NCBI GenBank assembly: GCA_013399855.1 | Contig: VXAY01006959.1 | Coordinates: forward strand, 481,043 to 545,042 | Origin: Oxyruncus cristatus | Taxonomy: Eukaryota > Chordata > Aves > Passeriformes > Cotingidae | DNA length: 64,000 nt | Reading direction: 5' to 3' | Shown here: positions 44,166 through 55,165 of the stretch, piece after piece | Layout of the letters: each line of letters begins with the position of its first letter | Position numbering within the stretch: position 1 is the stretch's first letter | Made by a program: the position numbers and the translations under genes | The notes under the pieces: generated by a model | What the model was told of the DNA's origin: nothing | The model's database searches: none | The model's input: only the letters and a program-made list of their open reading frames with translations

Positions 44166-46992
44166 GCCAAGGCATCACAGAAGTCCCCCAAAGGGCAATC
44201 ACAGAGTGCCAGCTGGGGAGGGAGCCCACAGAGAACCCAAGCCCCCAGTTTGCTGGGGGCCGTCCCGCACAGGCCCCCCCTGCCTGCGGGCAGGGTGGGC
44301 AAGGCTTGAGCAGAGCAGCTGGAAACACCCAGGGCAGAGACCCCGTCCTGCCTGCCCCCGGCAGGGGCTGTGGGATGAGGGCAGAGCCTCGGGGCTGTGG
44401 CAGAACCTGCCACCGGGCTGCTCGGGTGGCCTTGTCCCCCTCGGTGCCACTCATTGTCACTCGAGTCTCTTGTTAAGCAATTTCCACAGCAATACTGGCC
44501 CTTCCCATTGCACTGTGGAGTTCAGCCGTGGCCAGGCTTCACCAGACTCTGCGTCCAGCAGCAGCCCCAAAGGGTTTACACTGTAAATCCCCCCTGCTGG
44601 CACGCTGTCTGAATGTTGTCCTCCCTGGCTGGATGTGCTGCTCCCCCTCCACTGCTCCCAACAAGGCAGTGCTTCCCTGGCACATCCCATTAGGATCCCT
44701 GAGCATCCCATCCCCAGCCACCGGCAGGAACAGCAGCAGCTGAAATACGTCCTCAAGCACAGCGAATGCTGCTGGTCCCCAAAGCCACCTCCCCTGGGGT
44801 GTCTCCAAGCTCTCCTGAGATGTCAGCCTTGGCAGAGAGCCCTACACAGGCTCTCAGGGCCTTTGGGGTGTCCTGGAGACCTGCATCTCTGGGAGCCCCT
44901 GTGGCAAGGATTTGCGGCTGATGCAGCTTCATCAAATCAGTGCCTCAAGTCTTTTCCCATCCTTCAAACATCTCTGCCTGAGGCCAACACCTGCCCTGGT
45001 GCCTACACGGAGATCATATCCCAAAATTGCTGGCAAAGGGGAGAGAGGAGGGTTGGAAGGGAGCAGGGTATGAGGCATGGGCAGCTCTGCATGGGGTGGA
45101 AGATTGTAAACCTCATTCCCCACCAAATAAAGGTACCAAAAGGGCAGCCCTTCCCTCCTGGGCATCACCTGACTTATCTACCTTGCACCTGAGCTCCTCT
45201 CTCGGCCCCAGCTGGGCTCTGTGACAGGTAGGGGGGTCTTGGGCTGCCTGGGTACAAGTGTGGCATGTGGGTGCTGGAAGAGCTGCCCCAACCACAGCTT
45301 CCTCTTGGGCTGGACAAGGAGCATTTTGCTTTTCCTGTCCGATTTAGTCCCTCTTGGTCCAATAGCTGCAGGTGTTGATTGTGTGGCTCCATCCTGCTGT
45401 GCCCTCTGCCTCTGTTCTGCGTTCTGGATACTCTGAAAGGTGCTGCACAGTGATTGCAACAGTCGTGGCACTTGTGAGGCACTTGTGTTACTGGGATGGC
45501 AGAGGCTGGGGCTGTAGTTTAGCATCTTCTTAAGATCAGCTCCGGTGTGGAAGTAGGACGGTACCCGCTGCATCCCTGCCGTGGGTGCTGCTCACCCCCA
45601 GCCCAGCATCTCACACAGGGGGAAACCCCTGCAAGGTGCTGGCAGACACTGTCATCCTGCTGGGCCGCTCCTGATGTCAACCACTGTGTTAGCCATCGTC
45701 ATGGAAACCAGGAGCTGGTGGTAAATAACCCAAACCATCCGCAAAGAGCACCAGGACAGGCCGCCTGGGGAGAGGTGACTGAGGGTGAGATAGGCTGGAC
45801 TTTTGTGGAAAACAGCCCAGCAGCTTCCCTTGGAGTAAATTCCTGTCAGTGCCAAGAGACAAGCAAGGAAGAATGAGGACCTCAGTGGATCACCTTGTCA
45901 TGCAACAGCTCACATGGGCATGGAGCCACCAGTGAAACCCCAAGACCACGTCACCCCTCCCCATGGGGTCCATCCCAGTGTGTTGACCAAAGAAGGGACC
46001 CAGAGCCAGTTTTGGCCAAGATGTGCAGCAGAGAAAACAGCAAAGGGCTCCCCTCCATCAGCTGTACTGTGTGTGCTGCAGCTGGAATTCCCAGAGCTGC
46101 TCCACAGGGATGTGGCGGGGACCCTGGAGCCACCGCTAGCCCCAGAAACCTGCTGTGCCACCAGCCACGTGGCCAAAACCCCAGAGCCTCAGGGCAAGGT
46201 GTGTGCCAAACACAACCTCTTCGGCTCACGTGCAGCCTCTGGGAGGTGAAACCCCACCCGACCTCCTTCAGGTACAAAGGCACACACAGTCAGGTCAGTG
46301 AGTGGGGGCAGCTCTGCCCATCCCCATCAGGGTGTCACCACAGGGTGACGCAGGGATGGGTGGGGAGGATTGCTGGCACCGAGCCAGGCCGCACTTGTGA
46401 TGGGGGAAGCAATGCCAGGCAGGAATCTGTCTTTGGCTTTATGTTTTGCCTTGATTTAGCAAGTGGAGATGGAGCAAGGGAAACCACTCAACAGCTCTGC
46501 CAGGGCAGAAAGCGCCAACGAGGATGGTGTCACCCGCACAGCAAACCACCCCCATCAGGGATTCACACCCTGTCTCATTTTCAGCATTTCAGAAACCTCC
46601 AGGTTAGGTTTCCTGATGCCTTCCACAGGGTTTTGGGGTGGAAAGGAAGGACATCTTCCCTGTCAGGCACCCTGCTCTGCACCACAGCCAGGAGTCTGCA
46701 CCACATCCCCAGGCTTCATGTCCATGAGCCCATGAGTGTGGTGCAAGGAAAGGTTTCTTGCAGAAACCCTTTTTCCACATCGACTTTTAGTATTTGTGTT
46801 TTCATTAAGAGCCCAGATCTCCTGCTTGTCCCTCTTAACTTCTACTGAGTTTCTTTGTGTTGTCATTTCAGAGACAGTTTCAAGGTTAGAGCAAACTCCT
46901 CATGCTGCAGTGACTGCAGCTCTCTGGGGAAAGGTTAAAGGATGCAAATTGTTGACAGAGGGCTTTTCAATTTAGCGTGCAAAGATCTGATG
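44166..46992. other. Unique DNA, no gene recognised
   Basis: GC-rich with overlapping frames. A 317-codon plus frame at 45,895-46,848 begins at TTG; its first ATG is at 46,021. Cys/Ser/Pro-rich with no domain, and opposed by minus frames. No gene assigned. Confidence 0.4.
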
Positions 46993-47187
46993 GTTGAAAG
47001 GTGAAGCCAGACAAATCCAGGGAAGAGGACGGGTGATCGGCACTTGGAACAGTTTGCCAAGGCTGGTGATGGATTCCCCTTCACTGGTGATTTTAAAATT
47101 AAGGTTGGATGCTTTTCTAAATGATGTGGTCATGTTCAAAAAGCATTAATTTGGGGAATGCCTCAGAGAAGCTCAGACTGGTCCTAC
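46993..47187 (+). mobile_element. Ancient CR1-type LINE 3' fragment
   Basis: 'gcacttggaacagtttgcca', 'gatggattccccttcactgg', 'ttttaaaattaaggttggat', 'gcttttctaaatgatgtg' and 'aatttggggaatgcctcaga' follow the order of the old sauropsid CR1 3' end (ttggaacaatttaccaaggg, gtggattctccatcactgg and onward). Far more diverged than the avian-type copies; probably predates crown birds. Confidence 0.75.
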
Positions 47188-49975
47188 CTACGCAGCCACG
47201 AGCCCTGAATCCCTCTTGGGCTTTTCCCTATCACCTTTCTCAGCCTCGATCATGCAGTTGTGTGGGGCTGCCACAGCCAACTGGCAGAGGCTTGCTCACC
47301 TTGCTGGTGCCTGTGGGTGGCCTGGAGTGGTCCCAGTCTGTTCTTTCAGCCCCCACCCTGCCTCCCACCGCCTTGACTCAGTGCCACCGTCAGCACCGCA
47401 GAGCCACCCCCGCCGTGGTGCCTCACCCAGATCCCTCCTGCCTTGCCAATGCCTGTTGTTGCCAAAGCCTCCAGGAAAGCCGGCTCTCCTGGGCAGGGTG
47501 AGAGCTTTGGGAGCCCACTGTGCTCATCAGAGGTGTCTCACCTCTGCCTGGAGCTGTCCCCTGGAGCTGTGATGCATGGCAGCTGTGCCACGGTCCCTCT
47601 CCTGCTCTGATCCTGCTCTCCTGACGTGCCAGCAGCAAGCACCAGCTTTCTCTGTGTGGATATCACTGTGTGGGAGGACGGTGCAGCACATTTTGGCTCA
47701 GCAGCCCCGATGCACATCGCTGGCAGCCTCCTCCCCCCTGCTCACTGGCACTCAACGCTAGGAGGAACTCGGGGACTTCTTACTTCGTTTTTATTGCTCG
47801 GTGTTTTCAGTGCTCGGGCTCCACAATGCCTGTCCCCTTCCCTGCACTGTAACTCAGATGTGCCTCCTGGGCTCACTTAAACTGTTTGCCTTGCTCTTTC
47901 ATTTCTTTTTTCTGCTGGAATTCAGGGTCCAGCTGACAGACCTTGCAAACAGCATCCAGTGCTCCATCCTTCCGGCGGTGCCTGTCCTGCTGCCTCTGGC
48001 CTCATGCCCTGCCCAGCCCAGAGCCACCACTCCAGGGGGAAAATGTGTTCCCCCTCATTTATCACTTCTATCTTTGTCTTTTCTACCTGTCTGGGTTCTT
48101 TAGCAGCAGTGAACACCGGTTCTCCATGCTTGAAAATCAGCGGGACAACCACATCTAGTTACTATTAAGTGTTGTTGTCATTTATTAGCAAAAATTGCCC
48201 ATTACAATGTACAATGTGAGCATCAGCTGCCAGGCAGTTCAGCCTCTCCTGCAAGTGTGGCCCAGCTGAGCTCTGACAAATGATCTCACATGAAATGCAA
48301 CAGCCAGGGAGTGAGGGTCTTTTTTTCTATTCCTTCATTTTCTTGCATTTCATTTAAGGTAAAGCTGTGTCTCTCCTAATGCTCAAACCAACCACTGTGT
48401 AGCCTTCTTGGACATTCTGATCTGAGACATCTGAGATCCTTGTTTGGGCCGTGTGTATGGAAATAAAATATGAATGTCTCTAGTTTAATGGTCTAAAAGT
48501 CTTTCTTGCTCTGCAAAAACCCAGCATCCCAAAATCCATTTTCGTTTATAACATTATGAGTAATTCTACTGGCAGCAGTTTTTCCTTCCCATATATATTT
48601 ATTAGAGGGAGAAATTCTCCATCCTGAAATGATGTTCTTACTTGGATCAAATAGTTTTCGAACTCCAACTCTGTGTTTAACCCTTTTGTTGCTTCCCATG
48701 TGCTGTTTTATCCCATGCTGTGTGAGGCAGTGCTCCTCTCAGAGAAGGGCACCCCCAGAATTCAGGAAGCAGCCTCAAAAGTGCTCAGCAAACAAAATTG
48801 GAGCAGTTTCAGAACAAGCTGTGTCATTTTTTCAAGAGCAGAAGCCACAGGGACTTGCACCCCTCTCCCCAGAGAGCAGATATCAACTGGTGCAGAGTTG
48901 TCATCAGGGTGTTGCCTGTGCACACAGACACCCTGAGCTCAGCTGGGCTGCTGTGGGACAGGGGTGAGCGTCTGAGCCCAGCTGAGGGGACTCTGCAGGG
49001 TGGGATGAAGGTACCTCTGAGCTTTCGTGGACCTCAGTGTGGTGGTGGTTACAGAGTGGTTCACAGCTTCGATGCACAACAGTTCATAGCTCCTAAGACC
49101 GAGTCCCCTGGAGGGGAGCCCCTCTAAAGAAGGGGATCCCCCTTGTTTTCTGATAAAATAGTCTTGTGACATCTATTTCTGGCACCATGGAGAGGGAGAG
49201 GAGTGAGTGCTGCCCAAAGGAGGAGGGTGAGGCCACCACGGTTGGGGTCGGGGGGAGACACCTCAGAAATGGCGGTGCACTCAGGCCGTTTGTTGGTGGC
49301 TGGGGGCACTGTCTCCTCATGAGCAGGGGATTTTTCATCATGTCGGTGACAAATGGCTCTCGGTTGAGTAGAAAAATGGTTTATTGATTAGCTGGCAGAG
49401 GTGCAGGCAGGGACTGTGCGCCTGCTCTGCCAGCTGCTCTCTGCGGGGAGGCGCTCCTCCTCCTGGGGCTGGGGGTGCTGCAGGGGGGCAGCGGGGCTGA
49501 GGGCAGCCTTGTCCTGCTCCTTGCTCTGGTTCCCTTCTGGGGCTTGCTAAGAAAGGACACGTCACTGTCCCCAAGGCAGAGGGGGCTTCCAGGGACTGTG
49601 GGTGACAGTCACCACCACACAACAGCCCCCTCGGCAGTCAGCCGCTCAGCTTTCCCACGTTCGTGTCCCCCACCCAAACCAGCTCTGGCAGAGCACTCAA
49701 ACCCTGCGTTTCAGCAGGCAGCTGTGCTGCTGAACTTGGTTGGTCTGTTCCAGCCAGGTGTGTTTGGATGCTGCAGGATAGGAAGCCACCCCAATTTCAG
49801 AACTGCTCTCTGCAGTTTTGAAGGATTTTTACCTTTTCAGGGCTTTATTGCTGGAAAAAACAGCCCTGTTATACTCTGCTTGGATTTTTTTTTTTCATCT
49901 TTACAGCCCAGTTACTTTGTTTGGCTTTTTTTTTTTTTTTCCTTCTTTAGCCTCTGTGTATCTACCCACAGCACA
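47188..49975. other. Unique DNA, no gene recognised
   Basis: GC-rich to 48,100, AT-richer at 48,160-48,700, then mixed. T-runs at 49,885 and 49,926 are followed by TTTACAG and TTTAG, which look acceptor-like, but no exon is convincing. Confidence 0.4.
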
Positions 49976-50180
49976 CCTTGAGCAGGCTGAGCATAATTAA
50001 TCACAGTTTGCTTCCCTGTGTTCGCATGGGATTCCTAATCCGCAGTAAATCCTTTGGGGAACAGATGCAATTATGAAAGAAATGCTTATTAAAAAGAACG
50101 ATATGTGCCATAAAAAAATGTCAGGACAATTGTCCTTTAGTTGTTTGTAATGTTGTCAGCTATAATATACACTCCCAGAG
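49976..50180. other. Conserved-looking AT-rich block
   Basis: 'gagcataattaatcacagtt', 'gcaattatgaaagaaatgct', 'tattaaaaagaacg', a perfect 14-bp palindrome AGGACAATTGTCCT (50,123-50,136) and 'gttgtttgtaatgttgtc'. The palindrome contains head-to-head SOX-type ACAAT/ATTGT cores. Confidence 0.33.
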
Positions 50181-51036
50181 CCACATCCCAGCTGTCTCTG
50201 TCCCCTGGAACAGCGGCTGCTTCGACGGCTCGTGCTGGGTTCCCTGGGCAGCTGCACCAAGCCCCTGGATTTCAGCTGTTCTCCCCTCTCTCCCCATCCT
50301 GCAGGCACCTATTCCCAGCAAAATCCCACCACAGCAAGCACTGGATTTGATCTCCCCTGACTAAAATAGATGATGAGCTGCTTGGAATTAGTATCTTCTG
50401 CACATGTCAATGTGACCAGCCCCTGGAAGAAGATCTGTTTGACAGTGATTTGTTGGTGTGACTCGCTTGGCAGAAGATAGACCCCAACAACTGAGCTGCA
50501 AGTGTGTACTACGCTTTTGCATCTTTTTTTGCCTGGCCAAGAGTGGAGAAGGAGGTTACAACCAAAATCCATGTGTTGGGACCTTGTTCAACTCTCCTGG
50601 GGTGGCCGGGTTTGAGGAAATGAGGACTCTCAGGTTGTGCTCTTGGATTTGGTCCATCATTTTTTCACTTGGTGGCTTAGCCTTTCCCCCACAGGACTGG
50701 TGAAGTGCTGCCAGTCCACTTCTGTAGAGACTTTGAAGGAGCAGCCAAACAAGTACTGATGAAGAGATGCCCAGGAAAGCTCTTTATTAGCACAGCTGGG
50801 GAACCCGTGACTGGGGCCAGCTGGTTCATGCGCATGCGATGGGGTCGGAAGAGGGAGCAACTTGTCTTGGAAGAAGAAACAGAGGACAAGGGAGATGGTT
50901 TTGCTGTATGTGTTAAGAACGGCCATGCTTTCTGAGAGCCCTAGAGACTAAGGGGATGTGGGACCTACTGAAAAACTCGGGGTGATTAGTAAATATGGTC
51001 ACATGGTGAGGCTGCTGACCCACGTGTCTGATCGTG
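50181..51036. other. Unique DNA
   Basis: No gene recognised. A 76-codon plus frame at 50,705-50,935 has a charged, protein-like C-terminal half but no known family and no clear splice context. Confidence 0.35.
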
Positions 51037-51256
51037 GAACCATGGAGTCATTTAGGCTGGAAGAAACCTCTAGAATCGTCGAGTCCAACTGCTCCCCCAG
51101 CAGTGCCAAGGCCACCATTAAACTGTGTCCCCAAGTGCCACATCCACATGCATTTTACATCCCTCCAGGGATGGGGACTCCAGCGCTGCCCTGGGCACCC
51201 TGTGCTAACCCTTTCAGTGAAGAAATTTTTCCTAATATCCAAAGGTCTAAAATTGA
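51037..51256 (-). mobile_element. CR1 LINE 3' fragment
   Basis: Antisense: 'gagtcatttaggctggaaga', 'cctctagaatcgtcgagtcc', 'gtgccaaggccaccattaaa', 'ccccaagtgccacatccaca', 'tttttcctaatatccaaagg'. About 220 bp; a fourth recognisable CR1 3'-end variant. Confidence 0.92.
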
Positions 51257-51770
51257 AGGAAGTCTTATTGTGGGCAAATAGAACCATCCAAACCTTAGGA
51301 AATAGGACAGGAGCAGTAGCAGGGGCTGTCTCAGTTCAGCTCTAGCTCATCACTGACCTTCAGGAGAGGAGGAAAGACTGCAAGAACTAAAATCCAGGTC
51401 ACATTGCCAAGGCAGGAGCAGGAAGGGACAAAACCAGGCAGCTCAGTGTGTGAAATGCTGTGCCATCAGCAGGGACTACAAAGAGCAATAAGGATCAGTT
51501 GCAGATTAGTAAAGTATTTTCAAACGGACCAAAGCCAGAACTTTATCCTTACTTAGTCAATGAATGGGCAGAAGCCATCTGGGCTGTTATGGTGCTCCAG
51601 GAGATTGGCAGAGGCAAAGGTAAATCTGTGTTTACAGAGAGATGAAAGGAGGAGGCACAGAGGATCATTATTGGCATTGCAATCTGATTGGTTTAAACTC
51701 AGGTCCCAGAAAAATATCACTTCTAAATTATATTTTCTACATGAAAAAAAAAAGAAGGATCATCCCTGAA
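51257..51770. other. Unique or highly diverged sequence
   Basis: Could be the 5' continuation of the ancient CR1 that follows, but I cannot trace it. No gene recognised. Confidence 0.3.
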
Positions 51771-52335
51771 AGAGAAAGCCAATGTGATTTCCCTTTTTGA
51801 CGAGACTAAATATTTTGGACTGAACAGAAGCCAGAGATGTCAGAAGCCTTGGCTTTGCTAGGATTTTGCTGTATTTCACATGACATTCCTTTTAGCAAGG
51901 TTGGTAAGCAGGTCTCCATAACACTACTGTGGGAGAGGTGCAAAACATGGCTGGAAACCAGACAAGAGAAATCAATAACTTGCTGTCAAACGAGAGGATG
52001 GATTGAGTGACTTTCTGCAGGAATCCATCCTCGCTCTAACAGGAGTCAGTATTTTCCCTAACGATCGGAATGATGGAATATTCGCTGCTCATCTGCAGAG
52101 GTTCAAGATGGGAATTAGTGCTGCAATTGCAGGAAAGGAGATTTCTGGCCGTGTAACAGGAAGGACAATTAAGCACTGGGTTGTTTTGCCTGGGGAAGGC
52201 TGGGAAGTTTCTGTCATTAGAAGTGTTTAAGAAGAGTTTGGAGAAACATCTCCTGGGTTTAATGGAGAGCTAACCCTACCCTGAGGCAGGGCAACCCCAG
52301 GGTCCATTCCCATCCTATTTTTTGTGATTCTGCAT
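51771..52335 (+). mobile_element. Ancient CR1/L3-like LINE with reverse-transcriptase tail
   Basis: In order: a degraded 'gattttgctgtatttcacatg' segment (the AFDTVSH-type RT motif region), 'aacttgctgtcaaacgagag', 'ctgcaggaatccatcctcgc' (the QGS-L region), 'aatattcgctgctcatctgc', and a 3' UTR ending 'cccatcctattttttgtgat'. Frameshifts and stops break the coding sequence. Its divergence indicates an old insertion retained in birds. The 5' limit is uncertain. Confidence 0.72.
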
Positions 52336-54399
52336 CATTCCAAAAGCAGTGTTGCATCTCCTGTGGCTTTTAGGGAAAAGTGTGAAAACACCACAAAAAT
52401 CTGAAAATATGTGATGAGTTCGAAAATAAAGCATTGTGCTTTTTTGTACCGAAATCCCAATATTTTAATCCAGTTCTTCAAATAGAAAATCAAGTAGCCA
52501 GGCTTCTAAGCCTCGTTGTCTGCAGATCTGCTGGAGCACTTTCTGCTTCCTCCACCCTGCATTTGGAAAGCCTGGCTCGGAAGGTCTTACCACGGTGGAG
52601 AAGTGTTGGATTCCTAAAACTGAAACATGAACAAGGGTATTTATATGAAATGGGAATGAATATTTTTTTTATTCCATCAGTTCCTCTGGCAAAGACAGCT
52701 GGGCATTTGGAGTGATGGTGTTTGAAATGCAAAATGCACCTCATTGGAGAGTTGTTTCATGCAATTCATCTTCAGAGTGCACTCGTAGTGCTTGTTTGCG
52801 CTGTGCAGCCATAAACCAGTGCGCTGGCTGGCTCAGGGGTGAGCAAGAGGGGAAGGATGGTGATATCAGACATTTCAATCCCCACTGCAGCCTACATTGC
52901 TCAAAGCAAGATGACTTGCAAACATCCAACAGAAATGAGGAAGATGAATCGTATGCAAGGTCAGGCGCAATGCCAGGAAACCGATAGAGGCAAAAGCAGT
53001 TAATTGCTTTAGATTCCAACAACCCCAAAACGTGCCCTGTGTACAGACAGCCATTCCTTGCACAGCAGTGGACCTCACTGTCCAAGCCAGCAAATGAAAT
53101 AGGCAACGGAGGTGCTTGTCATGATTTTTAATGTCAAAATTAGATTCACGGATGCCTTATGGTCTCTGTAATTACTAGACATCACTCATCATTTTCCCAG
53201 CTCAAGGGATACTCTGTTATTGACCTCACTGGGAAGATATAAATACATTAGTGAATGGAAATATCACCATTTACTATTGTGAAAAGGTCTACACCACAGC
53301 TCCAAGGACTCTCAAATCCTTATCTCAGTGTACTTACAGCAGAGGAGAATGCCTGATACTGTTGATACGAAGTCAAACCGCTGCTACTAAAGTCTTACCT
53401 TAGTGAGAGAAACCTATTACAGGTTATGAAAGGAGAGCAACAACAGCAAACCACAAGCTCAAAGGAATTTACTCCAGTCAAACAGCTAAAAATACCCTGT
53501 TGGGCCAGCACGGAGCTGCCAGCGATGGAGTGGCCGGAGGGCATGGTGGCCTCCCTGGTAGCGAGCTGGTGGTGCTCAGAATTCCCTGGGAGCATGTCAG
53601 GATCACAGAGAGCCTCCGAAGATGAAAGCATGTTCCGTCCCCTGAATGTGATGACTGAATGCAGGGAGAGGCCAGCGAGGTGCTCGTGTGAAGCCTCGTG
53701 TGGATCGTGGTGGTGGCGAGGAGCTCCTGCACACGGAGCATCGTGGTGGATGTTCAGCTCTGTGGGTCACCCCGGGCCTGCCTGGGAGAGATGAGTTACT
53801 CACCAGCTGGTGTTTGGCACTCCAGAGCCTGTGCTGGGAATACTCTGCCGTTGCCTCCCTGCTGGTCTGGCAGTGCTGCCTGAACCAGGCCCCCTCCTGT
53901 CTGCTGGGGCCAGGTGTCCCGTGGGACCATCTCCTCCCTGAAAGACGAGGTCATTGCAGAGGTGGTGTGTGCCATGGAGTGCCAGCTCTCACCAGGGAGG
54001 CAGCCAGTGCTCCCTGGGACCTGCTGGGTGAGGGCATTGCCCACTCTGAGCCCCCAGTGCCCTGGAAGCATCTCAGCCATAAAAAATCTAGATAGGGATC
54101 TTTGGAGGAGATCAGGTGTCCTCATCCATGGGAGTCACACACCTTTGCTTTCTTGCCTTTGGGCAGCTGCAGAGTAGGTGTCTGTGCAGGCAGAGCATGT
54201 GTTCAGCAGGGCACACCTTCCTCCCTGTGCTCTGAATCACCCTCCAAACGAGCAACCATGACTGATGATGCTCTAAGCTGAGGAGGTGTCTCCCCACCAA
54301 AGGTTTTGGTTTAGTCCCCAAGAGCAGCTCCCCCATCCCTGCCCATGACACCCCTGGGAGGGGTCTCGCCCTCCTGGCTCAGCTCTCAGCCCGGTGCCT
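52336..54399. other. Unique DNA with AT-rich parts
   Basis: 52,380-52,680 and 53,105-53,300 are AT-rich ('ctctgtaattactagacatc', 'gatataaatacattagtgaa') and may be noncoding elements. 53,500-54,180 is GC-rich with chance frames. No gene recognised. Confidence 0.35.
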
Positions 54400-54625
54400 C
54401 TGGGATGAGGAGCAGAGCTGCCCTGCACCCGGCAGCCCGTGCTGATGCACATGATCCACGAGCCCCTCTGCAGCAGGGCCGGGGGCTGTCGCAGCCAGCT
54501 GGCCCTGCCGAGCGCCGGCTGCCGCGCCAGGAGCCGCAGGGCTGTCAGCGAAGCTTCGCTGGGGCAGGGCTGGCACAGCTCCGGGACGACTCCCAGGCTT
54601 TCTTAGAGGCCCCATAAAAGAGCCC
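54400..54625. promoter_or_regulatory. Small CpG-rich patch
   Basis: CpGs cluster at 54,427-54,590 ('ctgccgagcgccggctgccg'). A CATAAAAGAG TATA-like string follows at about 54,613. Both strands are open (90 plus, 83 minus). Smaller and less dense than the 10-kb island. Confidence 0.28.
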
Positions 54626-54833
54626 CGCACGTTCTGCAGGGGCAGTGGCTCTTGGCAGACAGGCAGGGCAGTGACAAAGCAGGAATTGGATCCACAGACC
54701 CTTCCAGAGACTCGACAGCTGTTTGGTTGCTGCTCCAGAGGTTCATAGCTGTCATCCAGGAAAGATCAGTAGCTCACTGTGTTCTGGGCTAAAGTGGGTC
54801 CTGGCTGACAAGGGCAGTGGAACTTGATAGAAA

Positions 54834-54860
54834 ACAAATTTTTAATTTAATTTAATTTCT
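54834..54860 (+). repeat. TTTAA pentamer run
   Basis: Three to four TTTAA units ('tttaatttaatttaattt') directly abut the 3' tip of an antisense CR1. Confidence 0.85.
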
Positions 54861-54862
54861 AG

Positions 54863-55165
54863 TGGCTTGGGTTGGAAGGGACCTTACAGACCACCCAGTC
54901 CCACCCCCTGTCATGGGCAGGGACACCTTCCACTAGCCCAGGTTGCTCCAAGCCCCGTCCAACCTGGCCTTGGACACTTCCAGGAATGGGGCAGCCACAG
55001 CTTCTCTGGGCAACCTGTGCCAGGGCCTCCCACCCTCACAGGGAAGGATTTCCTTTTAGTATCTAATCTAAACCTACTCTCTGTCAGTGTAAAGCCATTC
55101 CCCCTTGTCCTGGCACTCCATGCCCCTGTAAAAAGTCCCTCTCCATCTTTTTTGAGTCCCACCTG
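54863..55165 (-). mobile_element. CR1 LINE 3' fragment
   Basis: Antisense, about 300 bp: 'cttgggttggaagggacctt', 'catgggcagggacaccttcc', 'cttctctgggcaacctgtgc', 'tagtatctaatctaaaccta', 'cattcccccttgtcctggca'. Closely related in structure to the 32.9- and 36.2-kb copies. Confidence 0.95.

Noticed and set aside
45895..46848. 317-codon open frame as a gene
   Set aside because: It begins at TTG, has no recognisable domain, is Cys/Ser/Pro-rich and is opposed by minus frames of about 90-110 codons. Chance in GC-rich DNA is sufficient.
54345..54630. CpG-rich 90/83-codon opposing frames as a retrogene
   Set aside because: Neither strand resembles a known protein and there is no poly(A) tail or target duplication.
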